DNA of 51,464 bases from Methanocrinis alkalitolerans. GTDB lineage: Archaea; Halobacteriota; Methanosarcinia; Methanotrichales; Methanotrichaceae. The DNA lies in contig NZ_JARFPL010000017.1 in NCBI RefSeq assembly GCF_029167205.1, forward strand, positions 1-51,464. Direction: 5' to 3'. A program made the position numbers and the translations under genes. How positions within the stretch are numbered: the stretch's first letter is position 1; each line of letters begins with the position of its first letter. Positions 17,360 to 24,857 of this stretch are shown one piece after another. The notes under the pieces are model-generated. The model did not search any database, had not been told where the DNA came from, and was given only the letters and a program-made list of their open reading frames with translations.

Positions 17360-18703
17360 CTACATCCCGCCGCCGCCCATCATGGGGCCGAACTTCTTCA
17401 TCATCCGCTTCATCCCCATCTTGTTCATGCCCCGCATCCCCTTGAGGGCCTTCTGCATCGCCTTGTGGGACTTTAAGAGCTCCCGCACCAGCTCTGGGGA
17501 GGTCCCGCTCCCCCGGGAGATCCGCTTGATCCGGGAGGCGGTGATGATCTTGGGGTCCTCCAATTCCTTCTCCGTCATGGAAGACATGATCACCCGGTAC
17601 TTCTCGAGCCGATCTTTGGTGACCTGGTACTCCTGGTCGGAGAGGTCGAGGCCCATCCCGCCCAGGGGGAGCATCTGCATGATCTGCTTCAGGGGGCCCA
17701 TCTTGTTGATCGCCTCCATCTGCTTGCACATGTCTTTGAGGGTGAACTTGCCCCGCATCAGCGCCTCGACGTCCACCTCCTCCTCGACCTTCGTCTCCTG
17801 GGCCCGCTCGATGAGGGTCTTGATGTCCCCCATCCCCAGGAGGCGGGATATGAACCGGTCGGCCTCGAACCGTTCCAGGTCATTGGGGGTCTCTCCGACC
17901 CCGATGAAGGCGACCGACGAGTTCGTCTCGGCGACGGCGGACATGGCGCCGCCCCCCTTGGCGGTCCCGTCGAGCTTGGTGATGATGACGCCGGTGATCC
18001 CGACGGCGTGGTTGAAGGCTTTCGCCTGTTCGCTCGCCTGCTGGCCGAGGGCTGCGTCCATGACGAGGAGCTTGTGGTCGGCGGTGACGACGGCGTCGAT
18101 GTCCATCATCTCCTGGATCAGATCCTTCTCCAGGGCGTGCCTTCCGGCGGTATCGACGATCGCGACGTCGTACTTCCTCGACGCCTCCAGGCCTCGCCTG
18201 GCGACGGCGGGGGCGTCGGGGTTACCCTTCTCGCCGTAGAAGAAGACCCCCTGCTTCTCGCAGAGGGCTTTGAGCTGGTCGAAGGCCCCTGCCCTGAAGG
18301 TGTCGGCGCAGACGACCGCCGAGCGCAGGCCCTTCCTCTGGAAGAAGGTGGCGAGCTTCGCCGCGGTGGTGGTCTTGCCGCTGCCCTGGAGGCCCACGAG
18401 CATGATGGTCTGCTTCTCCAGGGATACCGGAGAGCTCTTCCCGACGAGGTTTATCAGCTCCTGGTAGACTATGTTGATGACGTGCTCCCTCGGGTTCATC
18501 CCCGGGGCGGGCTTCTCGGAGAGGGCCCGGTCCCTGATCCTGTTGGAGAGGTTCATCACCAGCTTGACGTTGACGTCGGCCTGGAGGAGGGCCCTCTGGA
18601 TCTCCCGCACCGCCTCGTCGACGACCTGCTTATCTATCCTGCTGGCGGAGGCGATCTTCTTCAGCGCCCCCCTCAGCGACCCGCCAAGGCTTTCCAGAAC
18701 CAT
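17360..18703 (-). CDS. srp54: Signal recognition particle GTPase SRP54
   Basis: 447 residues from the ATG at 18703 (MVLESLGGSLRGAL); the three codons before it start with ATT and are not used. The N domain (residues 1-90) is followed by the G domain with P-loop GLQGSGKTTTAAKLA, DTAGRHALE, and TKLDGTAKGGGA. The C-terminal M domain is methionine-rich (MCKQMEAINKMGPLKQIMQM) and ends in a MMGGGGM tail. It binds SRP RNA and signal sequences and docks ribosomes to FtsY at the membrane. Length is normal. The SRP RNA gene is not in this window. Confidence 0.97.
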   Translation of the reverse strand: MVLESLGGSLRGALKKIASASRIDKQVVDEAVREIQRALLQADVNVKLVMNLSNRIRDRALSEKPAPGMNPREHVINIVYQELINLVGKSSPVSLEKQTIMLVGLQGSGKTTTAAKLATFFQRKGLRSAVVCADTFRAGAFDQLKALCEKQGVFFYGEKGNPDAPAVARRGLEASRKYDVAIVDTAGRHALEKDLIQEMMDIDAVVTADHKLLVMDAALGQQASEQAKAFNHAVGITGVIITKLDGTAKGGGAMSAVAETNSSVAFIGVGETPNDLERFEADRFISRLLGMGDIKTLIERAQETKVEEEVDVEALMRGKFTLKDMCKQMEAINKMGPLKQIMQMLPLGGMGLDLSDQEYQVTKDRLEKYRVIMSSMTEKELEDPKIITASRIKRISRGSGTSPELVRELLKSHKAMQKALKGMRGMNKMGMKRMMKKFGPMMGGGGM

Positions 18704-18737
18704 AAAAATCAAACATCCATCGGTCTATTAGAAATTA

Positions 18738-18826
18738 CGTCCCGACCGGGATTCGAACCCGGGTCTGAGGCTCTCTGCGCAAAGTTGCTCCGCAGGCCTC
18801 TAGGATGTCCACTACCCTATCGGGAC
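18738..18826 (-). tRNA. tRNA-Arg (anticodon GCG) with a 17-nt intron
   Basis: Read on the minus strand from 18826. Acceptor GTCCCGA pairs with TCGGGAC, D-stem GGGT/ATCC, anticodon stem GAGGC/GCCTC, T-stem CCGGG/CCCGG with loop TTCGAAT, discriminator G at 18738. The anticodon loop is interrupted: CTGCGGA is followed by 17 extra bases (18788-18772) before GCCTC. Removing them gives a perfect 7-nt loop with anticodon GCG (reads CGC, Arg). Before splicing CTGCG pairs with CGCAG, flanked by GAG and AGA bulges, which is the bulge-helix-bulge recognised by the archaeal splicing endonuclease. The 3' CCA is not encoded. Confidence 0.85.
18772..18788 (-). other. tRNA intron (bulge-helix-bulge)
   Basis: Seventeen bases inserted in the anticodon loop of the tRNA-Arg, in the canonical position after base 37 or 38. 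The exact cut is ambiguous by one base because of a repeated A. Part of the intron pairs with the anticodon loop (CTGCG with CGCAG) to form the central helix of the splice motif. Confidence 0.75.
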
Positions 18827-18854
18827 ACGATGCCGGATAGGATGGTTATGGTAA

Positions 18855-19682
18855 TTAAGCCTGTTGATTTGATCTCCTCCCCCTTCTCCGACATCCCTGG
18901 TAGGTTCTTATGGCCCTGAAGAACTCGACCCTCCCGAACTCGGGCCAGTAGGGGGCGCAGAAGTGGACTGGAGAGCTGGACCCGTTCGCCTGCCACGGGA
19001 GGAAGTTGGAGGTTCGCACCTCGCCTCCCGTCCTGATCACCAGGTCGACCTGGGGGAGGGGCTCACCTCCCATGGGGTAGAGGTGGGATGCCACAGCATC
19101 CTCGTCGAGGTCCAGGGGTTTCAGCCGCCCTTCTTTCACCTCCCGGGCGAGGGACCGCGCGGCGTCGGCGATCTCGCTCTTGCCGCCGTAGGCCAGGGCC
19201 AGGTTGAAGTGCATCCCGTCGTAGCCACAGGTTGCCGCCTCCGCCTTTCGGATCGCCTCCTGCAGACGGGAGGGCAATAGGCCGATCCTGCCGATGGCCC
19301 GCACCCGGATCCGGTTCTTGTGGACCTTCTCTGAGGCCGCCAGCTCCAGAAGCTTCCTCTCGATCAGCTCGAAGAGGTACTCCTTCTCCGCCTCGTCCCT
19401 GTCGAAGTTCTCGGTGGAGAAGGTGTAGACCGATAGATGCTTTATCCCCAGCTCGAGGCACCAGTCACCCACCATCTCCGTCGTCTCCGCCCCCCGACTG
19501 TGTCCGTTGAAGCTGGAGAACCCCTTCATCCTGGCGTAACGGCGGTTTCCGTCCTGGATGATGGCGACGTGGTCAGGAAGCCCGTCCCTCAATAGACTCC
19601 TCTTCAGCGGCCCCTCGCAGAGGGTCCTGAAGGGGCCGCGGGAAGAGACGGCCAGGAGCGATCGGGAGAAATCCATCTGCAT
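18855..19682 (-). CDS. uppS: cis-Prenyltransferase (polyprenyl diphosphate synthase, UppS family)
   Basis: 275 residues. It shows the family signature VAIIQDGNRRYARMKG near residue 40 (catalytic Asp of DGNRR), FNGHSRGAETTEM, LSVYTFSTENFDRD, and the C-terminal VDLVIRTGGEVRTSNFLPWQ with the substrate-binding RTGGE. The enzyme condenses isopentenyl diphosphate units in cis to make the lipid carrier for archaeal glycan assembly. The ATG at 19682 is 2 nt after a GAGG; the second ATG at 19676 has better spacing from it and could be the real start. The C-terminal arginine-rich tail (CRRRGRRSNQQA) is unusual and may not be conserved. Downstream on the same strand are tRNA-Arg and SRP54. Confidence 0.92.
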   Translation of the reverse strand: MQMDFSRSLLAVSSRGPFRTLCEGPLKRSLLRDGLPDHVAIIQDGNRRYARMKGFSSFNGHSRGAETTEMVGDWCLELGIKHLSVYTFSTENFDRDEAEKEYLFELIERKLLELAASEKVHKNRIRVRAIGRIGLLPSRLQEAIRKAEAATCGYDGMHFNLALAYGGKSEIADAARSLAREVKEGRLKPLDLDEDAVASHLYPMGGEPLPQVDLVIRTGGEVRTSNFLPWQANGSSSPVHFCAPYWPEFGRVEFFRAIRTYQGCRRRGRRSNQQA

Positions 19683-19792
19683 AACCTCTTCCAGTTACTA
19701 TTTAAATCGTCCTCTCCGATCCCCTATTTCCCCACCCCCCTGGGGTTGGAGAGGAAAAATACTAATATGCATGCCGTCGTGGGAGGGTCCGA

Positions 19793-19866
19793 GGGCCCGT
19801 GGTCTAGGTGGTTATGACATCGCCTTCACACGGCGGGGATCACGCGTTCGAATCGCGTCGGGCCCA
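19793..19866 (+). tRNA. tRNA-Val (anticodon CAC)
   Basis: 74 nt. Acceptor GGGCCCG/CGGGCCC, anticodon stem TCGCC/GGCGG around loop TTCACAC (anticodon CAC), T-stem ACGCG/CGCGT with loop TTCGAAT, discriminator A at 19866. No intron, no encoded CCA. A TATA-like AT-rich stretch (ACTAATATG, about 19761-19769) lies roughly 25-30 nt upstream. The following 19867-19985 is a strongly pyrimidine-rich stretch with no gene and may act as a terminator. Confidence 0.92.
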
Positions 19867-20092
19867 TCATCTCCATCTTTCTCGTCCTCTTCACCCCCGT
19901 CACCATCGTCCTCTTGGCTCTAATCGTCCTCGACTCCCCCCATCTTTCTGATCAACCCCCATCTTCCTCGTCATCTCTTCTGGTCACAACCTTTAATTAT
20001 CATACCCGGCCATAGGGACTGCTGTACGAACTTCAGGTTATCCGCCGCCAAAACTCGGATTTGAGGCTTGATTCGTCTGTAGAGGTGATATA

Positions 20093-20422
20093 CTGGCTAA
20101 TTATGCAAGTACAAAAAGGAAGAGAAATGCACAAGGTCCGGAGGTCATAACGAGAGTCCGCCTCCCGCGATCTTACGACAGAGAGGTCTTCGGGTTCGTG
20201 GAGACCCTCCTCGGCTCGAACAGGCTGAGGGTCAGGTGTCTCGACGGCAAAGAGAGGATGGCGAGGATCCCCGGCAAGATGAAGAAGAGGATCTGGATCC
20301 GGGAGGGAGATGTCGTCATCGTGGTCCCCTGGGACTTCCAGGACGAGAAGGCCGACGTCGTCTGGAGGTATACCGGCCCTCAGGTCGATTACCTGGTGCG
20401 GAAAGGGTACCTCAAAAGGTAG
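20093..20422 (+). CDS. Translation initiation factor aIF-1A, apparent CTG start
   Basis: 109 residues if translation starts at CTG 20093. The frame encodes the complete factor: a basic N-terminus (ANYASTKRKRNAQGPEVITR), then VRLPR, the OB-fold core (NRLRVRCLDGKERMARIPGK, MKKRIWIREGDVVIVVPWDF) and the tail VWRYTGPQVDYLVRKGYLKR. There is no ATG, GTG or TTG in frame between the upstream stop (TGA 20069) and a GTG at 20198 that lies inside the OB fold and would remove about 35 conserved-looking residues. CTG is preceded by AGGTGA at 4-nt spacing. aIF-1A promotes assembly of the 30S initiation complex at the A site. It is followed after 2 nt by the RIO1 gene. A base error converting ATG to CTG cannot be excluded. 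Confidence 0.85.
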   Translation: MANYASTKRKRNAQGPEVITRVRLPRSYDREVFGFVETLLGSNRLRVRCLDGKERMARIPGKMKKRIWIREGDVVIVVPWDFQDEKADVVWRYTGPQVDYLVRKGYLKR

Positions 20423-20424
20423 TC

Positions 20425-21210
20425 ATGACCGAGGAATCCAAGAGACAAAGAGAGTTCGAAGCGCGGATCGACCTGGTCCGTGAAAGGATCAAAGATTCTG
20501 ACGACTTTAAAGTACACGACGAGGTATTCGACAGGCGCGTCCTTATGGACCTTTACGCCCTGGCGAAGAAAGGGGTCATCGCCTCCCTGGGTGGGGCCGT
20601 CTCCACCGGAAAAGAGGCGAACATCTTCCGCGCCAAGGGGGAAGATGGGACCGACCTCGCCGTCAAGATATATCGAATAAATACCAGCAACTTCAAGGCG
20701 ATGCAAGATTACCTTCTGGGAGACCCGAGGTTTGGGTCCATCAAGGGGACGAAGAGGGCGGTCATCGCCGCCTGGACGAGGAAGGAGTTTCGAAACCTGA
20801 AGCGGGCCGGAGAGGTGGGGGTGAAGGTGCCAACTCCCCTCGCCATGAGGGAGAACATCCTCGTCATGGAGATGGTCGGCGACTCGGAGAACCCGGCGCC
20901 ACAGCTGAGGGACGTGACTCTGGAGCCGGAGGATGCACAGATGGCCTTCGAGAAGATCGTCGAGTACGTATCTCTCCTATACAACAGGGCGAACCTCGTC
21001 CACGCCGACCTGAGCGAGTTCAACATCCTCTACCACAACGGCGAGCCGGTGATCATCGACATGGGCCAGTCGGTGACCCTGGAGCACCCGATGGCCAGAA
21101 GCTTCCTCGAAAGGGACATATCCAACCTCGCCCGCTACTTTAAAAAGAAGTACTCCATCGGCTCGGAGGAGGCTATCAAAGAGCGTCTCCGGGCCGGAAA
21201 GGTGAGCTGA
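20425..21210 (+). CDS. rio1: RIO1-type atypical serine kinase/ATPase
   Basis: 261 residues from the ATG at 20425, 2 nt after the aIF-1A stop. A longer frame from 20236 only overlaps aIF-1A. It has a nucleotide-binding loop STGKEANIFRAKGEDG, the conserved lysine in LAVKIYRI, catalytic HADLSEFNILYH (Asp about residue 195) and metal-binding DMGQSV (Asp about 212, replacing DFG). RIO kinases work mainly as ATPases in late small-subunit ribosome maturation. The order aIF-1A, RIO1, KH protein joins three factors that meet on the maturing small subunit. Confidence 0.95.
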   Translation: MTEESKRQREFEARIDLVRERIKDSDDFKVHDEVFDRRVLMDLYALAKKGVIASLGGAVSTGKEANIFRAKGEDGTDLAVKIYRINTSNFKAMQDYLLGDPRFGSIKGTKRAVIAAWTRKEFRNLKRAGEVGVKVPTPLAMRENILVMEMVGDSENPAPQLRDVTLEPEDAQMAFEKIVEYVSLLYNRANLVHADLSEFNILYHNGEPVIIDMGQSVTLEHPMARSFLERDISNLARYFKKKYSIGSEEAIKERLRAGKVS

Positions 21211-21258
21211 ACCTATCGCCATCGAAATCGAGAAAGACGTTCTCGGAGGCAGATAATA

Positions 21259-21792
21259 TTGCATATAAAGATTCCAGCAGATCGGATCGGGGCTCTCGTG
21301 GGTCCTTCAGGATCGGTCAAGAGCATGCTTGAGGAGAAGACGAGTGCAACCCTCGATATCGAGAGCGAGAGCGGAGCCGTGGAGATTGCGGCCGGGGAGG
21401 ACCCGATAATGGCGATGCGCCTCGCCGACGTCGTCCGAGCGATAGGCAGGGGCTTCTCTCCCGAGAGGGCGTATCCGCTACTGGAGGACGAGATGCTGAT
21501 GCTGGATGTGATAGACCTTTCCCGGGTCTTCAACACCAAAAGCGACATGGCCAGGATAAAGGGGAGGATCATCGGCAAAGACGGCAGGACCCGGGAGATC
21601 ACCGAGAAGCTGACTGGGGTCTTCATATCCGTCTACGGCAAGACCGTCGCCATCATCGGCAGCCCAGAACAGATCAGGATCGCAAGAGCCGCCATAGAGA
21701 TGCTGATAGACGGGGCTCCCCACGGAGCCGTATACGGCTACCTGGAGAAGAAGAACCAGGAGCTGGTCTCGTCCGGCATCGGCGAACTCTGA
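21259..21792 (+). CDS. KH-domain RNA-binding protein, Dim2/Pno1-like
   Basis: 177 residues, TTG start at 21259 with GGAGG 9 nt upstream. It has two KH-like modules: residues 1-60 (MHIKIPADRIGALVGPSGSV, with GPSG as the RNA-binding loop) and about 90-160 (RIKGRIIGKDGRTREITEKL, with GKDG loop, then VAIIGSPEQIRIARAAIEML). This arrangement is that of the archaeal Dim2/Pno1 family, which binds the 3' end of 16S rRNA during maturation. It lies 48 nt downstream of RIO1 and is probably in the same transcript. After its stop the same frame remains open for about 97 codons to 22083, but that stretch has no recognisable domain. Confidence 0.9.
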   Translation: MHIKIPADRIGALVGPSGSVKSMLEEKTSATLDIESESGAVEIAAGEDPIMAMRLADVVRAIGRGFSPERAYPLLEDEMLMLDVIDLSRVFNTKSDMARIKGRIIGKDGRTREITEKLTGVFISVYGKTVAIIGSPEQIRIARAAIEMLIDGAPHGAVYGYLEKKNQELVSSGIGEL

Positions 21793-22084
21793 TCAATCCA
21801 GGGTGACCCCATCCCCACCGATAGATACGACCATCCTCCCGGTGCCGGCGGCGCGACCTCCGGAAAGGTACATCCTCCGGAGGTGGCCGCAGTCCGCCCT
21901 CTGAGAGGCGGCAGGAGGGCGGGTCTCCTCGAAAGGGCGGTCTCCTTCGCCCTTCGGGGGATCGCAGGTCCCGTGCCGTTCGACGGTCTCGATCTCTTGG
22001 CCGATACCGTCTTGAGAACTCTTCTCACCGTCGCCGATCCCATTCCGGAAGCTATGGGTATGGATGGATCTGGTTTGGCATGAG
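21793..22084. other. Interval with no supported gene between the KH protein and the site-2 protease
   Basis: GC-rich sequence with inverted segments such as CCTCCGGAAAGG...CCTCCGGAGG and CCGCCCTCTGAGAGGCGG. No conserved RNA gene signature (RNase P or SRP RNA) was found by eye. A 66-codon frame from a GTG at 21883 continues the KH reading frame but lacks a spaced ribosome-binding site and recognisable content. Confidence 0.3.
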
Positions 22085-22092
22085 ATTATATA
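22085..22092 (+). promoter_or_regulatory. TATA box of site-2 protease gene
   Basis: ATTATATA, about 53 nt before the TTG start at 22145. Because it lies downstream of the frame's first possible start (22064), it argues for the later TTG. Confidence 0.55.
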
Positions 22093-22144
22093 CCCTCCGT
22101 CAGAACGAGGACCAACTACAGATCGAACTTCGGAGGACGAACTG

Positions 22145-23776
22145 TTGGAATTCACCTGGAATCTGACCCTCTTCGACTGGCTTCTCATAGCGATCCTAGC
22201 CCTCAACATCCACTGGCTCCTCGCCATCAGGCTCAGCCGGCTGCAGAGCCTGAAGGGGCTGCAACTGGGGAACTGGGGGCCGGTGATCATGATCAAGACG
22301 ACGAGGTGGCTCACCCTCATCGACCGGCTGAGCCGCCCCAAGAGGTTCTGGAGGGGGGCGATCACCGCCGGCATCCCCCTCGTCGTCCTGGGGATGCTCT
22401 CCTTCCTCGCCCTCTTCCTCCTTCTGACCTTGACGGTCTTGCGGACGCCTCCGGAGCCGTCCGTCTACACCGCCCCGAGGAACGTCCTTCTGATACCGGG
22501 GATAAACCAGTTCATACCCCTCTGGTGGGGGTGGGTCGCCCTCTTCGTTACGATGGCGGTCCATGAGTTCTCTCATGGGATCCTCTGCAGGGTCGAGGGG
22601 ATAAGGGTAAAGTCGATGGGGATAGCCCTCCTCGCTGCCCCGGTGGCGGCCTTCGTCGAGCCCGACGAGGGGGAGCTCTTCGGCTCCGAGGACGACGACG
22701 ATAAGCCGAAGGCCACCCGGGCCGCCCGAATTCGGATCCTCTCCGCTGGAGTCATAGCGAACTTCGTGGTGGCAGCCCTCGCCCTCGCCCTCTTCTTCGG
22801 GCCGGTGATCGGTGCGATCGCCCCCATGGACAGGGTCGTGGTTGTGGACGTCGCCCCCGGCTCTGCCGCCGACCTCGCCGGCTTTGAGAGGCAGATGATC
22901 CTCCTCTCGGCCGGCGACATCCGGGTAGATGGTCTCGAGGACCTGGTGGCGACAGGAGGGGGCGACAGGAGCCTCAGCTTCCTCCTGGGAGATGAGATGG
23001 TGGACCTGGGCCTTGGGGGGGAGTTCGTCCGGGGGGTCGTCGTCTCCTACGTCTTTGAGGGATCGGCGGCCGATGATGCGGGGATCGTCCCAGGGGCGAC
23101 GATCTCCGAGATCGATGGAGTACCGACGCCGGACTGGGAGTCCTTCAGGTCGGCCATGAACTCGACGACCGAGGGGGATACCGTCGTCGTGGGCACGAAC
23201 CGGGGGGATTATGTTGTGGATCTCGCCGCAAACCCCGACGGATCGGGGAGCGGGTTTTTGGGGGTGGGCTTCTCCGGGGTCTCGGCGAACGCAGTCTACC
23301 TTGACGGAGCCACATTCCAGGAGTTTCCGGCGGGGTCCTTCCTCGCGGCCCTCCGGGAGATGCCCCGGTCCGGCGTCTTTGGGGTCTTCACCCTCATGGG
23401 CCTGCCCTTCTCGGGGATCCCCGGATTCACCGAGATGGGCTTTCCCGGCTTTGCGGGCTGGATCACCCACCTCTTCGAGCCGACGGGATGGGCCGAGCCC
23501 CTGGGGGGAAAGATCTTCTGGATCGCCAACTTCCTCTTCTGGGTGGGGCTGATAAACCTCTACGCCGGCCTCTTCAACTGCCTTCCGGCGGTTCCCCTGG
23601 ACGGTGGCCACATCTTTCGGGACATGCTCTCCATGGGGCTTGGTGCGGTCTTCAAGAGCGAGGCGAAGGCTGAGAGGATGACCCGGGCTCTTGTGACGTT
23701 GATGGCCTGGCTGATCTTCTCGTCCCTCCTCTTCATCATCGTCGCCCCCTACCTCGCCCACGGGTTTGGGGGCTAG
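22145..23776 (+). CDS. Site-2 protease family membrane metalloprotease with PDZ-like region
   Basis: 543 residues from TTG 22145 (MEFTWNLTLFDWLLIAILAL), with GGAGG at 22132-22136 and a TATA box upstream. An earlier start at 22064 would precede the TATA box. Hydrophobic helices lie at about residues 7-25 and 85-105. The zinc site HEFSH is around residues 139-143 in a membrane helix, and the second site motif LDGGH is near residue 486. Between them is a PDZ-like tandem region (VVVDVAPGSAADLAGFE, then VFEGSAADDAGIVPGATISE). An acidic loop (EPDEGELFGSEDDDDKPK) follows the first zinc helix. Such enzymes cut membrane-embedded substrates, often anti-regulators. No substrate gene is adjacent. Confidence 0.9.
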   Translation: MEFTWNLTLFDWLLIAILALNIHWLLAIRLSRLQSLKGLQLGNWGPVIMIKTTRWLTLIDRLSRPKRFWRGAITAGIPLVVLGMLSFLALFLLLTLTVLRTPPEPSVYTAPRNVLLIPGINQFIPLWWGWVALFVTMAVHEFSHGILCRVEGIRVKSMGIALLAAPVAAFVEPDEGELFGSEDDDDKPKATRAARIRILSAGVIANFVVAALALALFFGPVIGAIAPMDRVVVVDVAPGSAADLAGFERQMILLSAGDIRVDGLEDLVATGGGDRSLSFLLGDEMVDLGLGGEFVRGVVVSYVFEGSAADDAGIVPGATISEIDGVPTPDWESFRSAMNSTTEGDTVVVGTNRGDYVVDLAANPDGSGSGFLGVGFSGVSANAVYLDGATFQEFPAGSFLAALREMPRSGVFGVFTLMGLPFSGIPGFTEMGFPGFAGWITHLFEPTGWAEPLGGKIFWIANFLFWVGLINLYAGLFNCLPAVPLDGGHIFRDMLSMGLGAVFKSEAKAERMTRALVTLMAWLIFSSLLFIIVAPYLAHGFGG

Positions 23777-23788
23777 GCGATAGCCCAC

Positions 23789-24781
23789 CTATCTTTGGAC
23801 TTTTTTCGACGTCCTCAGAAAGCCCCCCGCCTCCATCTCCAGGAGGCGGGCGGCGGCGTAGGCGGGGAAGACGCAGGAGACCGACTTTCCGTACTTGGCC
23901 GAGAGCTTGACGCACTCGAGGCCGAGGGAGCGGGCCGCCTCTTCTATCAGACCCTCGCCGATCCCGCAGGCTGCAACGATGGAGAGGTCGTACTCTTCCG
24001 ACTGTCTTCTGATCCCCTCGGCCAGAAGGCTCAGCTGGCGGGCGGCGGCCTGGCGGCCGATCTCCGCCGCCGCGTCGGGGCCGATCTCCGCCAGGTCTGC
24101 GCAGACGGTCCGGGCGAGCCTCCGGAGCGCCGATCGTCGATCTCTTCTGCCCCCGTCGGGGGGCTCGACGGCATAATCGTCTTCGCAGATCCGGCCTCCG
24201 GCGAGGTGGGCGTCTGCGGCGATGGCGAAGAGCTCGGATGAGAGGGGGATCCTCCTTCCCCCCATATCCACATGACCGAGGAGGGCGGCGATGTTCGTTC
24301 TGAGGAGGCCGGAGTAGATCAGCTCCCCCCTAGCGAGCCGCTCAAAGTCGGTCTTCGCCGCCCTCGGCCCCCCCTTTATCGGTATGAGGTCGGTGGTGGT
24401 CGATCCCATATCGACGAAGAGAGAGTCGCCTATCTGCGCGCAGACGAGGGCCGCCGAGGCGGACCAGTTGGCAGCGGCGAGGTCGGAGAGGTCGCGCCAG
24501 AGGAAGCCGTCGACACCCCAGAAGCTGACGGGGCAGGTGAAGGACCGCTCTGCCGCCTCCTTTATAAAGAGGATTCCGGCCCGCTTATCCGGAAAGGAGT
24601 CGGCAAGCTCCCCGGTCATGACGACCGCCAGAGCCTCTGGCCTCGCTTCCGCGCAGATCCGGCGGAGGAAGGGCTCCAGGGGGGCCTCTTTCCAGAGGGG
24701 GATGTACTCGATCTTGGTGAAGAGACCGTCGGAGCTGGCGGTTTTGGTGTTCGCTCCGCCGACGTCGAGGCCGAGGATCAT
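23789..24781 (-). CDS. mfnF: Hydantoinase/oxoprolinase-like ASKHA enzyme, probable MfnF of methanofuran synthesis
   Basis: 330 residues, ATG at 24781. It starts with the ASKHA phosphate loop LGLDVGGANTKTA, has a second phosphate motif FVDMGSTTTDLIPI around residue 127, and a late ACGIGEGLIEEAA segment. This length and motif set match the family first annotated as H4MPT-linked C1-transfer proteins. A member, MJ0840 (MfnF), joins the aminomethylfuran diphosphate precursor to gamma-glutamyltyramine in methanofuran synthesis. Function is assigned by family. It is divergent from the F420-oxidoreductase-like gene. Presence of a methanofuran gene supports a methanogen. Confidence 0.82.
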   Translation of the reverse strand: MILGLDVGGANTKTASSDGLFTKIEYIPLWKEAPLEPFLRRICAEARPEALAVVMTGELADSFPDKRAGILFIKEAAERSFTCPVSFWGVDGFLWRDLSDLAAANWSASAALVCAQIGDSLFVDMGSTTTDLIPIKGGPRAAKTDFERLARGELIYSGLLRTNIAALLGHVDMGGRRIPLSSELFAIAADAHLAGGRICEDDYAVEPPDGGRRDRRSALRRLARTVCADLAEIGPDAAAEIGRQAAARQLSLLAEGIRRQSEEYDLSIVAACGIGEGLIEEAARSLGLECVKLSAKYGKSVSCVFPAYAAARLLEMEAGGFLRTSKKVQR

Positions 24782-24857
24782 GACCGTTGGGTCCCCGATA
24801 TACCATAAAAGCTTTAGTCTAATCGGCCGTCAACTACGCACCTAGCTTTTGGAGAGG

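Noticed and set aside
22196..23788. 530-codon open frame antisense to the site-2 protease gene
   Set aside because: Proline/arginine/glycine-rich shadow of a GC-rich gene; the plus strand has HExxH and LDGG motifs and the antisense product has no recognisable domain.
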